DNA from: a candidate division Zixibacteria bacterium SM23_81
Lineage (GTDB): Bacteria > SM23-81
NCBI GenBank assembly: GCA_001304015.1
Contig: LJUY01000006.1
Location: forward strand, 62,001-126,000
Direction: 5' to 3'
Length of the DNA stretch: 64,000 nt
In this document: one piece after another, positions 44,701-53,039 of the stretch
How the letters are laid out: each line of letters opens with the position of its first letter
Position numbering within the stretch: the first letter of the stretch is position 1
Made by a program: the position numbers and the translations under genes
The notes under the pieces: model-generated
The model's input: the letters and a program-made list of their open reading frames with translations, nothing else
What the model was told of the DNA's origin: nothing
Database searches by the model: none

Positions 44701-46914
44701 CCGCCAGTATGTCTGGCGGGTGACGGGTTTCTCGTATCCCCATGATGTATCGCCTACCAAAAGCACATAAACAGGAGCTGGCTTTTGCCAATTTTCATAA
44801 GCGTATCGTAGAAAATCCCGAATTGCCTCAGGGCTGAGAACACCGTCGTTGAACTCATCGTAGATGTCCTGCACCCGTGCAACTTTCACCCGGAGCCCCT
44901 GCGACTCACGATGCATGGCCAGGGGCAGAATGCTCTCGTAGAAATCAGAATGCACGATGATGATATAATCGGCCCCGTTAGCCAGGGATCGCAGATTGGA
45001 AGCCTTGTTGCCAGAGATGCCGGAGGGCAATAACAGCTTGTTCTTTGTCAGAGCCACATAGCGCGTGGGACGAACCACCCGATCTTGAAACCTTAGGGTG
45101 TAGCTTATGCTGTCCTGGCTTACCTGGAAATTAACTATTTTCTGGCCAGCCAGATCGAACAGCTCGATGTCGCTGCTACTAAAGCCTGACACCCGAAACT
45201 CGTAGAGGCCCAGCTCTCCATCCTCTGGTGGGCCGAATTCCAAGTAATCATCCTGAGCTCTATATCCATGCCAATAGTCAATTTGATACCAGTTCAAGTA
45301 GATCTCGTCTACGGCACCGGCGTCAGTATCTCCCTCGTTCTTGATTTTTAGAAGGTTTCTTCCCTCCCACAACAAGGAGTTTGGCAAGCCAGTTCCACGA
45401 TAGATGTGCTCTTCCTGGTCGTTCCAATAGGCCGTTTCCAGTTTAACGCCATTAAGTCGAATAGTAGTATGGTGATTTGGGCGCATGTGCGGAAAGGTTA
45501 TGCCTCGTAGCCGCACCTCGATATCGCACGTGGCAGTGGCACTGGTATCCAAGGCCGACAGATTAAAGCTGTACTCTAAGGAATCGCCGGCGGCAATTTT
45601 TTCCCATAGCCATCGGTCGATGCTCTCATCGCTTATTTGGCTTAAGCGTTGAAAACTTAAGTCTTCTTCCTTGCGATAGGTGGCTTTATAGCTAAAGGGA
45701 ATAATAAGGCTATCTGGGTCCTCCTCCATGAGTCCGCCATCTTGCTCCACCATTCTTAACCCAATGCCACCGCTGGAGACCAACCAGTACACGTTTGCAT
45801 CCGTATAGGGAGAGAAATGGTGCTTCTCCCCATGATACACTTCGCCCCAAAACTGAATATGATCTCCGACATTAAACTGGCCATCCCGAGCTCCGTGAAC
45901 GTAGATGGGAATCTGTTCACCTCGATTATACATCTTCACCCTTTTAGGATCGATGGCCGAGACAGCCACGCCTTGGCTCTGCAGATACTCATAGCTTAAG
46001 GAGTAAATTCCGTCTTCTCTCACGATAATCCTATAGGCTGTGGAATCCCCGTAGGGCGTTTCCGTTTCCACCCCCATAATTTTAGGTAAAGTGGCACGGT
46101 GGCGACGCCAGCGTTTTGAGGATTCATAATTTGGCAGGACATTTTTGAGGATAGATTCGAAGCGATTCTCCGCAAACGTCGCCAAACTCGGTTCGTCAAA
46201 ATCACGAGGTACGGTGGGTGAGGCGCCCATAAAGTTCAGTCGTAGGGTGAGACGCTGGTGAAACATCAGGTCCCCGGTAACGGGATTGAACTGAAAGGGG
46301 CAGATCTCTAATTGCGCCACTCGCTGATCCCTGATAAATGCGGTTTGAGTTACCTCTGCGACCTGCTGTGGAGAAAAGGCATTTCGCCTGTAGTGTTGCT
46401 CATCTTTATAAAATTCAGTGGTCGTAAAGGGTTCGCCCGTAGCTGTCTTAGATACAACCCGTCTTGGAGCTGGATATACATTATAGCCAACACTTCGCTT
46501 GGTCTCTGTATGCACCACCTCTAGACTCACATCCCCCTCCACAGGGATGCCCAACATCACCACTCTGGTGGGCAACTGTGGCTTCCCCTCCTCCTGGGTG
46601 ATAGCGGCTCCGTCCAGGCTTAGATGATGGTAGAACCGGCCTTCTACCTCCTCTACGCGGGAGCTGAATCCCGAGTGGAAAACCTCAATTTCTATACCCT
46701 TTTCGTCGCAACGTATGATGCGTAACGTCTGGGGATCCTTTTGCCTCTCGAGTGTCTCCGTCAACAACCTCTTTGTCCCAGCTGAACGGTTCCCTCGTTC
46801 TTCGGCGACAGAACGGATTTGTTGTGAAAAGGCAGAAGAAAACAGTCCGCATAGCATCAAAGCCGCTAATAGTCCCTTGCGCCCGCAGTTATATATCCTC
46901 CAACTCCATCTCAT
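41794..46914 (-). CDS. Giant C25 (gingipain/PorU-like) protease with FlgD-like C-terminal domain
   Basis: A 1706-residue exported protein. The signal peptide ends near residue 31 (LCGLFSSAFS). A C25 propeptide-like region follows (LPTRVVMLGIPVEGDVSLEV). The peptidase region has VYVLLVGDTSWGY, the catalytic His in AFTGHGGGSVW near 872, and the catalytic Cys in FSLTCFCGYFDNP near 905. Beyond it are Ig-like domains. The last 90 residues are a FlgD-type sorting domain (HPNPFRTETVIAF, VYTVRGRLVW, WDGRDNDG, GVYYYKLT). P. gingivalis PorU is a C25 sortase with a retained C-terminal domain, so this may be a PorU counterpart; a surface protease is the alternative. I start at ATG 46914 (GGAG eight bases upstream), not TTG 47076, because only this start gives a signal peptide. 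Confidence 0.87.
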   Translation of the reverse strand: MRWSWRIYNCGRKGLLAALMLCGLFSSAFSQQIRSVAEERGNRSAGTKRLLTETLERQKDPQTLRIIRCDEKGIEIEVFHSGFSSRVEEVEGRFYHHLSLDGAAITQEEGKPQLPTRVVMLGIPVEGDVSLEVVHTETKRSVGYNVYPAPRRVVSKTATGEPFTTTEFYKDEQHYRRNAFSPQQVAEVTQTAFIRDQRVAQLEICPFQFNPVTGDLMFHQRLTLRLNFMGASPTVPRDFDEPSLATFAENRFESILKNVLPNYESSKRWRRHRATLPKIMGVETETPYGDSTAYRIIVREDGIYSLSYEYLQSQGVAVSAIDPKRVKMYNRGEQIPIYVHGARDGQFNVGDHIQFWGEVYHGEKHHFSPYTDANVYWLVSSGGIGLRMVEQDGGLMEEDPDSLIIPFSYKATYRKEEDLSFQRLSQISDESIDRWLWEKIAAGDSLEYSFNLSALDTSATATCDIEVRLRGITFPHMRPNHHTTIRLNGVKLETAYWNDQEEHIYRGTGLPNSLLWEGRNLLKIKNEGDTDAGAVDEIYLNWYQIDYWHGYRAQDDYLEFGPPEDGELGLYEFRVSGFSSSDIELFDLAGQKIVNFQVSQDSISYTLRFQDRVVRPTRYVALTKNKLLLPSGISGNKASNLRSLANGADYIIIVHSDFYESILPLAMHRESQGLRVKVARVQDIYDEFNDGVLSPEAIRDFLRYAYENWQKPAPVYVLLVGDTSWGYEKPVTRQTYWREKCFVPTMMAWTIAWGVSAADNRLVCIVGQDQLPDMAIGRFPISTKADADLVVDKLLQYETNPEIGPWRKRIQLLAGEGSTFESEAVILDSAFIPPCYETPRIYTAPGSIHHGTTQDLIAQWDEGVALAAFTGHGGGSVWFDANFFLLEHVPLLNNPRRLPVVFSLTCFCGYFDNPWYSSLGEEIFRAEGKGVIAHFGSSGVAWAHADNLLGQYLFEAIFKDGERHLGIIATQGKLGLRYISRELVDVFNLFGDPAMKIGLPEHQLSLELAHNSLPLGEAVSVQGTITGNLAGNVQVAFCDSDTTGWQADTTGISPLDMVFSPRIPLSQDTISVNNGQFGRQILPPDTIPEHPFYVLTPGRKNVTAYFWNQDSDAIGWAPMSLETPHLESIWHEPERPIAWAETHVFADVEVGPGLDSDGPDTVTCIWGFQRELLFNRRPMSTIDGVTYKTDEAISAQGGTFIYYRIVVKYGGVGGGSSTHVYESPLKVYQVQQIPNLTVAKRDIFLFVKDNQLWIGCWVRNKGVGDVDSVIVSFYDDHPDSNDLIGTPQLISVVSAEDSALAEVPWEGPGEPHYIYVMMEAEDALAYDNRAQQYFSDLFLVTPQHGTTIRGNNAPVSHSQGNVTCHITAGAITQGCLLYIADQDADSSPYFQKYNPSSLEQPGLIFATLKNSSHHVYSLTLADSTLVLGSPATVAFHYHPEDSLIQLAVAENELKICYLLQEMEKWVLLPDQDVIADSAMVRVSVPHLGMFGLFILDDHIPPEVQINVEGQSFANGDYISSNPIISATVEDENGVDIINRPVQITLNGIPVADADYSSACSPQSGNLCMVTYMPELSVGSDTLVVKAYDCFGNSSADTIFFKVTAGFEIPFVANHPNPFRTETVIAFVVASDLPADVVTIRVYTVRGRLVWNRQYRNVGPGYVEVIWDGRDNDGDRVANGVYYYKLTVTSGNGEKVTPIVGKMAKLE

Positions 46915-47534
46915 CTTTGCATCTCCATCTTTTCGATATTCAGCTTGGTCCTCTGCGCTCTCATGACCTGGTAGTATGAACTGGCAGGAGCAAAGAAAAT
47001 ACCGCCGAAACTCCTTTCTCACCATACCATTGTTCCCTGAACACCTGTACCTTGCCCCCGTAAGGAAAAGGGCCAATGGTAGGATTGAGGTCTTGGTCTC
47101 GACGGTCTGCCAGACATCATCCCTTCAATCCCAATCAAGTAAATCAAAACTCGAAATCCCAGATAGGATTTAGACAGGATGTCGATTGTTTTTTCCGAAC
47201 CCGTTAGCGAACCCTCTTCGCGGCTCTCCTCCTTTTAAATGGTAAGAAGAAGTGAAGTTCCTCGCGGCTCATATCGTCCGATCCATACAAATTTAAATAT
47301 AACATATTTGTCCTTCTATTGTCAAGGTCAAATCTTCAATATTTGTTTATAAATCCAGCCAAATCCACACTATCGACTCCTTGCAGGAAGTGCAATTGAC
47401 TCAGTGCCCCGCAAAACTCATGCCGAGAGATAAAAATTCTCCCGCATCTCTCGGTTTATAATTGTTGACCTCTCGTATTTACATATAACCAAAGCATTTG
47501 CACGGCTGAGAAGAACTCTTGAAACCCAAACAGC
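46915..47534. other. Long AT-rich gap upstream of the C25 protease gene
   Basis: About 620 bp without a supported gene. It contains a near-consensus sigma-70 promoter at 47297-47325 and an AT-rich stretch around it. A minus-strand frame continues upstream of the protease start to 47076 but lacks family likeness and codes no export signal. The rest shows no repeat or terminator I would defend. Confidence 0.5.
47297..47325 (-). promoter_or_regulatory. Sigma-70 promoter for the C25 protease/PorV genes
   Basis: Minus strand: -35 TTGACA (47320-47325, perfect), 17-base spacer, -10 TTATAT (47297-47302, four of six). It points at the protease gene with a leader of about 375 nt. Nothing else on the minus strand lies between. 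Confidence 0.6.
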
Positions 47535-47987
47535 TCAATAGATCACCGTGAGCCGATACAAAAAGAGCACCACAACCGCCGATTCCAAAATCCACGGCCA
47601 GGGCTGCTCATAGCTGCCTACCACCGTTGCCTTGCCCCAATATCCAGTATCCTTCCAAAGAGCCATGGTGAATTTCTTCTTGGAGACAGGCCAGAATATT
47701 TGTTGTCCGATATCGCTGGGCAGATCGGCCAGCATGTGAGCCACTAAGCTGATTAAGGCAAACAGAGCCAGATGCGGCGAGAACGGCATTAAAAGAGCGC
47801 TGACAATCAAGGCGAAAAGAAGAGTATGGGTAATGGAACAGTGAAAATCGTCCTTAGCCAAGCCAGCCTTGATGGCAAACACATCGAAATTGGGCAAAAA
47901 ATGGGTGATCAGCACCGTTAATATGACGCTAGGTCGCCAATCAAAGGAGGCAATAAATAGGCTCAGTCCCACATGTCCAAACTGCAT
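47535..47987 (-). CDS. YdjM-like membrane-bound metal-dependent hydrolase
   Basis: A 150-residue membrane protein of the YdjM/DUF457-like family. The His/Asp motifs are in THFLPNFDVFA, FHCSITHTLLFA and AHMLADLPSD, spaced between hydrophobic segments as in that family of predicted metal-dependent hydrolases. The substrate is unknown. I start at ATG 47987, which has a long GAGGAGGAG ribosome site; TTG 48047 would overlap the upstream gene. It is the last gene of the lipid-handling group. Confidence 0.75.
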   Translation of the reverse strand: MQFGHVGLSLFIASFDWRPSVILTVLITHFLPNFDVFAIKAGLAKDDFHCSITHTLLFALIVSALLMPFSPHLALFALISLVAHMLADLPSDIGQQIFWPVSKKKFTMALWKDTGYWGKATVVGSYEQPWPWILESAVVVLFLYRLTVIY

Positions 47988-48043
47988 AGCTCCTCCTCTA
48001 CTGGAGCCCCCTGTGAGGTGGAAAGAGTGAACTAGGTTATATC

Positions 48044-48643
48044 TCAAGCTTTCGCTTCAGGGTGCTTCCCCAATGCTTTCGATTTTCGCCTCCGGCGATT
48101 GATGGTGTCCCCACAAGCGCGGTAGGCCAGAGCCAAAGCGGACCGTATCTGTTTCTTGTTCCGGAAGACTGAAATCACCATCAGCAGGATGAGTGAGACA
48201 ACGATGAAGACTGGCGGTATGTGCCAGTGTCCTCCCAGTTGAGCCAACAAATAATAGCGGGGAGCACGTCCCACGAATATGGCTGCCAGGTAACCCGCTC
48301 GATTGTAACCGCTGGCGATGGCTAAAAAACGAAAGGGGTCAAAGGGGATAGGAGTGAAGGCAGCCACTACCATCGAGATAAAGGCAATCCTGTTGAAGAA
48401 TGCAGCACACTTTCTATAAAAGCCGCTCTCTTGGAAGGCACGCACCTTCCTTTGTTTGATGAGCAGCAGGAAAAGAGAATAATCAATTAAACCCGCCATG
48501 CAGGAGGCCACCCCACCCACAACCGCCACCACTATCGGGTCGTGAAACTCACCCATGTAGATCACTGTGGGCGGCGTTGGCAATGGGAAGAAGGTACAGG
48601 CTACCGTCATATAAAAAAAATAACCGATCAGGCTCCCCGACAT
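48044..48643 (-). CDS. VTT-domain (DedA-like) membrane protein
   Basis: A 199-residue membrane protein with about five hydrophobic segments. VTT/SNARE-associated features are seen in LPTPPTVIYMGE, AFTPIPFDPFRFLAIASGYN (Pro-rich re-entrant loop) and GRAPRYYLLAQLGG. Some DedA-family proteins recycle undecaprenyl phosphate across the membrane; this one lacks the strongly conserved acidic residues I would look for, so transport of a lipid carrier is only a possibility. The C-terminus is strongly basic (RRRRKSK). ATG 48643 has GGAG nine bases upstream. Confidence 0.75.
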   Translation of the reverse strand: MSGSLIGYFFYMTVACTFFPLPTPPTVIYMGEFHDPIVVAVVGGVASCMAGLIDYSLFLLLIKQRKVRAFQESGFYRKCAAFFNRIAFISMVVAAFTPIPFDPFRFLAIASGYNRAGYLAAIFVGRAPRYYLLAQLGGHWHIPPVFIVVSLILLMVISVFRNKKQIRSALALAYRACGDTINRRRRKSKALGKHPEAKA

Positions 48644-48692
48644 TACTTCACTCTCCAAAAGGCCACTTCATCCCCTCCTGGTAAAGACCCAA

Positions 48693-49856
48693 TCAACGTG
48701 AGCTGATGCGAAGCCACCAAGTTGGCTTTCTGGACATGGTAAAAACCTTCTGAGGACATGTCCTCATACAAAGAAAACAACGACCACATTTGGCATAATC
48801 GATCCTGACATGACCCATCAGCTCCAGGGCTTGTCGAGGGCAAGTCGCTACGCACTGATCACAGCTTACGCACCTCTCCGGATTAACTTTCGGTTTTGCC
48901 ACATAGAGGTCCGAGAACTTTTTCAAAAAAGGTCTAATGTCATAATCATAACGGCTCAGCAGGAAGGTACCCAAGCGATACTGCAGTTGAGCCCAGATAA
49001 GGATTGCTTTGCCCCCAAAAGGTCGTTTGAACGGTCGAGAAACGGCTTCCAGGTCCTCCCCCCTAATCTCGATCTGTTTCAATTCATTGATGCCCAGCCT
49101 CGCCTGGCCTGCTAACTGCAGATGTTTCACCTCGTCAGCGCTAAATCCCATAACGGCGGATCCCACGGTGTCCACAGCCACCACATCCTCTCCTGCCAGG
49201 ATGAGGTTCATCTCAACGGGGCTTCCTATGGTCGGGCCCATTCCCTCCATGCCCACAATGCCATCCACGATGACCAGGTTGGGCTTCACTAAGCGATTGA
49301 GATCGACCAGGGCATAGTGCAATCCGCTCATATGCATCTTCCACTTTTCCCTCTGCGGCAAAACCCCCATCATGTTCTTCATGCCCAAGGTCGTTCCTGT
49401 AGACATGTGGGTCTTCAGTACCGGGAGGCTGATGATGTAGTCGGCCTCCAAGGCAGAACGAGCGACGCCCACCTCCTTCAGGTTCGTGGCCCCCTGTATT
49501 TTGACGCCGACAATCTCGTCTCGATCTAGATCTCTCACCTCCACGCCGTCCAGAGCCTCCCGTAAGCCCAGTAGCTCATAGATCTCCTCTGTATCGTATT
49601 GGTTGCCTGAGGCTTCCCCCACCACCGGATGGCCCCCCGCTTCGCGAACCAGCTCAACGACCCGTTTGATAATCTCAAAGTTTGTGGTGGTGCCCACCAC
49701 AGAGGGCTCCTCTCGTATGAAATTGGGCTTGATCAATACCTTATCGCCCGGTTTAATCCTTCCGGACAGGCCGCCGATGAGCTTGGTGGCCTTGGAGACG
49801 GCGTCCCCGATGGCACCTTCGACTCGCACGATGGATACCACGGTCTCTTTCTTCAT
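48693..49856 (-). CDS. DUF362 protein with C-terminal 2[4Fe-4S] ferredoxin domain
   Basis: A 387-residue protein. Residues 1-270 are DUF362: VLIKPNFIREEPS, GEASGNQYDTEE, LPVLKTHMSTGTTLGMKNMMG, and VVDGIVGMEGMGPTIG. The last 60 residues carry two ferredoxin motifs, CVSCDQCVATCP and CGRCFLCMRTCP. DUF362 proteins are widespread in anaerobes and often have such ferredoxin tails; their reaction is not settled. Their presence suggests an anaerobic or facultative host. The gene lies between the PAP2 phosphatase and the VTT protein. Confidence 0.88.
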   Translation of the reverse strand: MKKETVVSIVRVEGAIGDAVSKATKLIGGLSGRIKPGDKVLIKPNFIREEPSVVGTTTNFEIIKRVVELVREAGGHPVVGEASGNQYDTEEIYELLGLREALDGVEVRDLDRDEIVGVKIQGATNLKEVGVARSALEADYIISLPVLKTHMSTGTTLGMKNMMGVLPQREKWKMHMSGLHYALVDLNRLVKPNLVIVDGIVGMEGMGPTIGSPVEMNLILAGEDVVAVDTVGSAVMGFSADEVKHLQLAGQARLGINELKQIEIRGEDLEAVSRPFKRPFGGKAILIWAQLQYRLGTFLLSRYDYDIRPFLKKFSDLYVAKPKVNPERCVSCDQCVATCPRQALELMGHVRIDYAKCGRCFLCMRTCPQKVFTMSRKPTWWLRISSR

Positions 49857-49910
49857 TCTCGGCCCCCAGGGGAAAATTTGTCAACTCTGTAAGAGATCCT
49901 TTTTCACCTC

Positions 49911-50783
49911 TTATTTTCGAAACGCAGCCTCTCGAACGTCTCTTCTTGACCTTTGCAGAATCCAAAGGCCTATGAGAAATCCGACCAGCCCCACCAGCAC
50001 TCCCGACAGGACATCTACGGCATAGTGGAAACGACCATAGACGGTTGAGACGAGAAGCCCGATGATCACCGGCAGGAGACCATGAAAAAGCACTCGCTGA
50101 TGTCGATAGGCCGCTATGAGAACCACCACAGCCACAGCAACGTGGGAGCTGGGAAAAGCGCCACCACGAATAGTTCCCAGACCCTCTACGAAATAGACGA
50201 ACCAAGTAAATGGGCCCCCCTTCAAGGGCTCCGGGTGCAGATGGATCATGGTAATCCAAGGACCTTCTGCTGGCAGGAAGATGAAGATCAAAAAGCAAAT
50301 GTAAAAGGCGATGCCAGCTGTGAGCAACAGCTCACTAAGCTCCTCCTGCTTGTTCTTAAAATACAGCACCAGGCCCACAAACGGGATCAGGAAGTAAAAA
50401 GAGGCGAAGCAGAACATCAACATCTCGGTCAGCCAAGGTCGCGCAAATTGCCCCAGCCAGACGGTGGGATGGACGCCAAAGATGGCGTAATCCAAGGCAA
50501 TAAGGGCTTGGTGAAATCTCTCAGGGGTGACCATGTCCGCCAGATAGCCGATCTCCTCGAAACCGAAGATGAAAAATAGACCGGGATACCACTCCCGACA
50601 AAAACGGACCAATTCACTTCTCATCCTCCTGGCCAGAAATACCAAACCCACGATGAGGGCGATGATGCAGAGGTGAAGGAATATAAAAGCCCATGGACGA
50701 CTCAGATTCCCATTAAAAAAGGCGACGAGGACACTTAAGAGGAGAAGGTACCCAATTGTTATCGCATCGATGGGACGAAACAT
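49911..50783 (-). CDS. PAP2-family membrane phosphatase/phosphotransferase
   Basis: A 290-residue polytopic protein of the PAP2_3 (inositolphosphotransferase/Aur1-like) type, with six or more membrane segments. The acid phosphatase motifs are GGAFPSSHVAVAV near residue 210 (catalytic His) and YGRFHYAVDVLSG near 250. The first motif may be FKNKQ-E region but is weak. Related enzymes remove phosphate from undecaprenyl pyrophosphate or phosphatidate, or exchange lipid head groups. It is the second gene of the lipid group, 76 bp after the kinase-like gene. Confidence 0.85.
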   Translation of the reverse strand: MFRPIDAITIGYLLLLSVLVAFFNGNLSRPWAFIFLHLCIIALIVGLVFLARRMRSELVRFCREWYPGLFFIFGFEEIGYLADMVTPERFHQALIALDYAIFGVHPTVWLGQFARPWLTEMLMFCFASFYFLIPFVGLVLYFKNKQEELSELLLTAGIAFYICFLIFIFLPAEGPWITMIHLHPEPLKGGPFTWFVYFVEGLGTIRGGAFPSSHVAVAVVVLIAAYRHQRVLFHGLLPVIIGLLVSTVYGRFHYAVDVLSGVLVGLVGFLIGLWILQRSRRDVREAAFRK

Positions 50784-50858
50784 CGTTCCTTCCTGGAAAC
50801 CTCGAGAATATCGCCCTTGACTTCAAGGAGATGGGAATTACAGGTGGACTCGGATTCA

Positions 50859-51794
50859 TCAATTGTGGGTGCCCTTGGGCACACGAATCCCCAGGGCGCG
50901 AGGCAACAGTTTGATTTTCAGGTGGGTACTCTCCTGAACGGACTCGCCGTCGACTTGGACTGGCATGGGTAAGTCCGATAAAATTTCCAGAGCGTCAGTG
51001 CGATAAGTGACCCATTGCGGCATCCGGTCGATGCAACCCACGAAAAGTTTGGGCCAATGATAGAAGGCCTGGAGAAAGTTGAGATTATGGATAATGCATA
51101 CGTCTAAAAGTCCATCATCGGGCTCGGCTTGAGGAGCTATAATGGCTCCGCCGCCGAACTGAGTCGAGTTGGCCACAGTAACCAATAGAGGAATTACCGT
51201 GAGTTGGTGATCATCGAACCTCAAGTGCATCAACGAAGGCTTATGTTTAAAAAAACCCTTAATAGCTACATAAAAGTAGGGCAACACACCACGTCGGTTG
51301 GCCCATCTCTCCTCAAAGATCTTGACCAACAGTGCATCGTAGCCTATGCCAGCGGTTCCTAAAAAAAATCGATCATTCATCGCGCCCACGTCCACCTCTC
51401 GCGTGTCTCCATGAATGATCGTCTTGCAGGCCTCACTCATCTTAAGGGGGATGCCGAATTCCCGTGCCAAGCCGTTGCCGGAGCCAGCTGGAACTATTCC
51501 CAATGGCACTCCGCTGTTCACCAGACCGCATACAACCTCATTGATAGTGCCATCTCCGCCCACAGCCACAACCATATCGAATCCTTCAGCAACAGCTTCT
51601 CGAGCCAGAAGAGTTGCCTCTCCCACCTTACCTTGACAGATCACTTGAGATTCAATGCCGTGCGCGGCGAAGATCCTGTTCAAATCCGAGATGTCATCCT
51701 GAGGGTGTCTGCCTCGACCAGATATAGGATTAACGATGACTCTGGCTTTCAATTTCTCTTTAAGAAAAGGGTTATTATACAACGAATCATACAA
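50859..51794 (-). CDS. Diacylglycerol kinase-family lipid kinase
   Basis: About 300 residues with the DAGK catalytic domain: ARVIVNPISGRGR, the nucleotide motif VVAVGGDGTINEV near residue 80, and VPAGSGNGLAREFG. The C-terminal half has FGGGAIIAPQAEPDDGLLDV, typical of YegS/DgkB-like kinases that phosphorylate membrane lipids. The start is unclear: only TTG codons are in frame (51794, 51782, 51752), none with a good ribosome site. The 12-bp sequence GATTCGTTGTAT is repeated directly at the 5' end, so the first residues may be a recent duplication. Confidence 0.87.
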   Translation of the reverse strand: MYDSLYNNPFLKEKLKARVIVNPISGRGRHPQDDISDLNRIFAAHGIESQVICQGKVGEATLLAREAVAEGFDMVVAVGGDGTINEVVCGLVNSGVPLGIVPAGSGNGLAREFGIPLKMSEACKTIIHGDTREVDVGAMNDRFFLGTAGIGYDALLVKIFEERWANRRGVLPYFYVAIKGFFKHKPSLMHLRFDDHQLTVIPLLVTVANSTQFGGGAIIAPQAEPDDGLLDVCIIHNLNFLQAFYHWPKLFVGCIDRMPQWVTYRTDALEILSDLPMPVQVDGESVQESTHLKIKLLPRALGIRVPKGTHN

Positions 51795-51972
51795 CGAATC
51801 GAAACCATATAAGGATCTCGCTCGTCAGTGACAGGACTCCGACGATTGCCGGACAAAGACAAAAGCTCCACAGCTTAATTGAAATGCCTAACACAATTTT
51901 GCTCAAAAGTCAATAGAAAAATAAAAATTTTTCCTTCAACAAACCGCCGCCTCCTCCTCGCCTAGAGATAAA

Positions 51973-51995
51973 AAAAGGGGATATGATCCCCTTTT
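51973..51995 (-). terminator. Rho-independent terminator after the GGDEF-like gene
   Basis: A perfect 10-bp stem (AAAAGGGGAT / ATCCCCTTTT) with a 3-base loop. On the minus strand it is followed by a run of T (seven in a row including the stem end). It lies 56 bases after the stop of the gene at 52051 and before the lipid-kinase gene, so it closes that transcript. The symmetric A/T flanks may let it work on both strands. Confidence 0.8.
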
Positions 51996-52050
51996 CTAAC
52001 AGAACACGTCATCAATTCACATGGAAAAGATGCCAAAAACCAATGATCTC

Positions 52051-52635
52051 TCAGTTGGAAGTTCGACTTCCCAGAACAGATGACCCACTATTCAGCGGAG
52101 AACTGGCCACCTGAAGGAGATCATCTTGGTCGCTCCCGTCTTCGGGAAAGGAGGCGATGCCGATATTTACGGCCTCCCCTTTTAGCAACTCGAGGTCTTC
52201 GGACAGCGAAGTTTCCGCAATCTTTTCCCTCAACCTCTCCGCCAGGTGAAAAGCACCCTCCTTCGGCGTTTCGGTGAGGATTAAAGCCAGGCGATTTTTA
52301 CCCAGGGAAGTCAGAATGTCCGTCGCTCGGACGGTGTCCTCGATGAGATGACCCATGCTTTTGAGCGCCTCAGCCCTTCTCCGAGAACTCTGATCCGCCA
52401 GTGCAGAGCTCACATCGATCAGCACCAAAGATAGAAACTCGCAGTAACGCTCCGCTCTGCGCAACTCCTGAGCGAACCTTTTCTCAAAGTAACCTTGTGA
52501 ATACATATTGGTTACCTCGTCAAATTGGCTCCTCTGCTCTAGAAACGAGATGCGCCTTCTCAACGATTCGTTTTCCGACCTTAGCTTCCGGAGTTCTTCC
52601 TCAAACTCCCGCTTATTGCTCCCAGACAATTCCAT
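52051..52635 (-). CDS. Coiled-coil protein with degenerate GGDEF domain
   Basis: A 194-residue protein. Residues 5-40 are a coiled coil (EELRKLRSENESLRRRISFL). Then follows the GGDEF fold: FDEVTNMYSQGYFEKRFAQE, LSLVLIDVSS, and IGIASFPEDG. The catalytic GGDEF loop is replaced by LGKNRLALIL, so it should not make cyclic di-GMP. It could be a GTP/c-di-GMP sensor or scaffold. ATG 52635 has GAGGGG six bases upstream. It forms a single-gene transcript with a sigma-54 promoter upstream and a terminator downstream, next to PrsR. Confidence 0.82.
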   Translation of the reverse strand: MELSGSNKREFEEELRKLRSENESLRRRISFLEQRSQFDEVTNMYSQGYFEKRFAQELRRAERYCEFLSLVLIDVSSALADQSSRRRAEALKSMGHLIEDTVRATDILTSLGKNRLALILTETPKEGAFHLAERLREKIAETSLSEDLELLKGEAVNIGIASFPEDGSDQDDLLQVASSPLNSGSSVLGSRTSN

Positions 52636-53039
52636 TGGTAACCCCTCATGTTAGGGCTATGGCACATCTCTATCCCAGGATAGTAACCGCCCCAATTATC
52701 GATGGACGGCTCGAGATCCAAAGATGTAGAAACCGCTTTCTTCGCTTCGCTGGGAGATTCTCCTCCAAGAAAACTCTGAGCCCAATCTTACTCTTAGTAA
52801 ATTGGCAAACACTGTGCCAACTTCTTATAGATAAAGAGGTTTTTCTAGATACTTCTTTCTAAGGCTTGACCATGTAAAAACTAGCGAGCCGCACTTATTT
52901 GTCCGATCGCCTTGCGGCAATTGCACACTCCCATTCATGGAGCAAAAGTGTTTAAATAACCGACAGACGCTTCCTCAATTTGGGGTGAAATTCTTTGAAA
53001 TAAAGCACTTAAGTTTGTACAAGAATCCGACAAGGAGGA
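52636..53039. other. Intergenic region between prsR and the GGDEF-like gene
   Basis: About 400 bp without a gene. It holds a near-consensus sigma-54 promoter at 52805-52819 and about 220 bp upstream of it where activator sites would be expected. I see no terminator hairpin after prsR and no clear long dyad for PrsR binding. Confidence 0.5.
52805..52819 (-). promoter_or_regulatory. Sigma-54 promoter before the GGDEF-like gene
   Basis: Minus strand reads TGGCAC, five bases, TTGC, with GG and GC ten bases apart as the -24/-12 rule requires. It points at the gene starting at 52635, with a leader of roughly 160 nt. The neighbouring gene at 53040 encodes a sigma-54 activator (PrsR). Confidence 0.75.

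Noticed and set aside
46915-47076. N-terminal extension of the C25 protease from TTG 47076.
   Set aside because: It would bury the signal peptide inside the protein, and ATG 46914 has a good ribosome site.
48751-48766. Perfect 16-bp palindrome TGAGGACATGTCCTCA, similar to the 12-bp palindrome at 40419-40430.
   Set aside because: It falls inside the ferredoxin motif codons (CMRTCPQ) of the DUF362 gene, so coding constraint explains it; no regulatory context.
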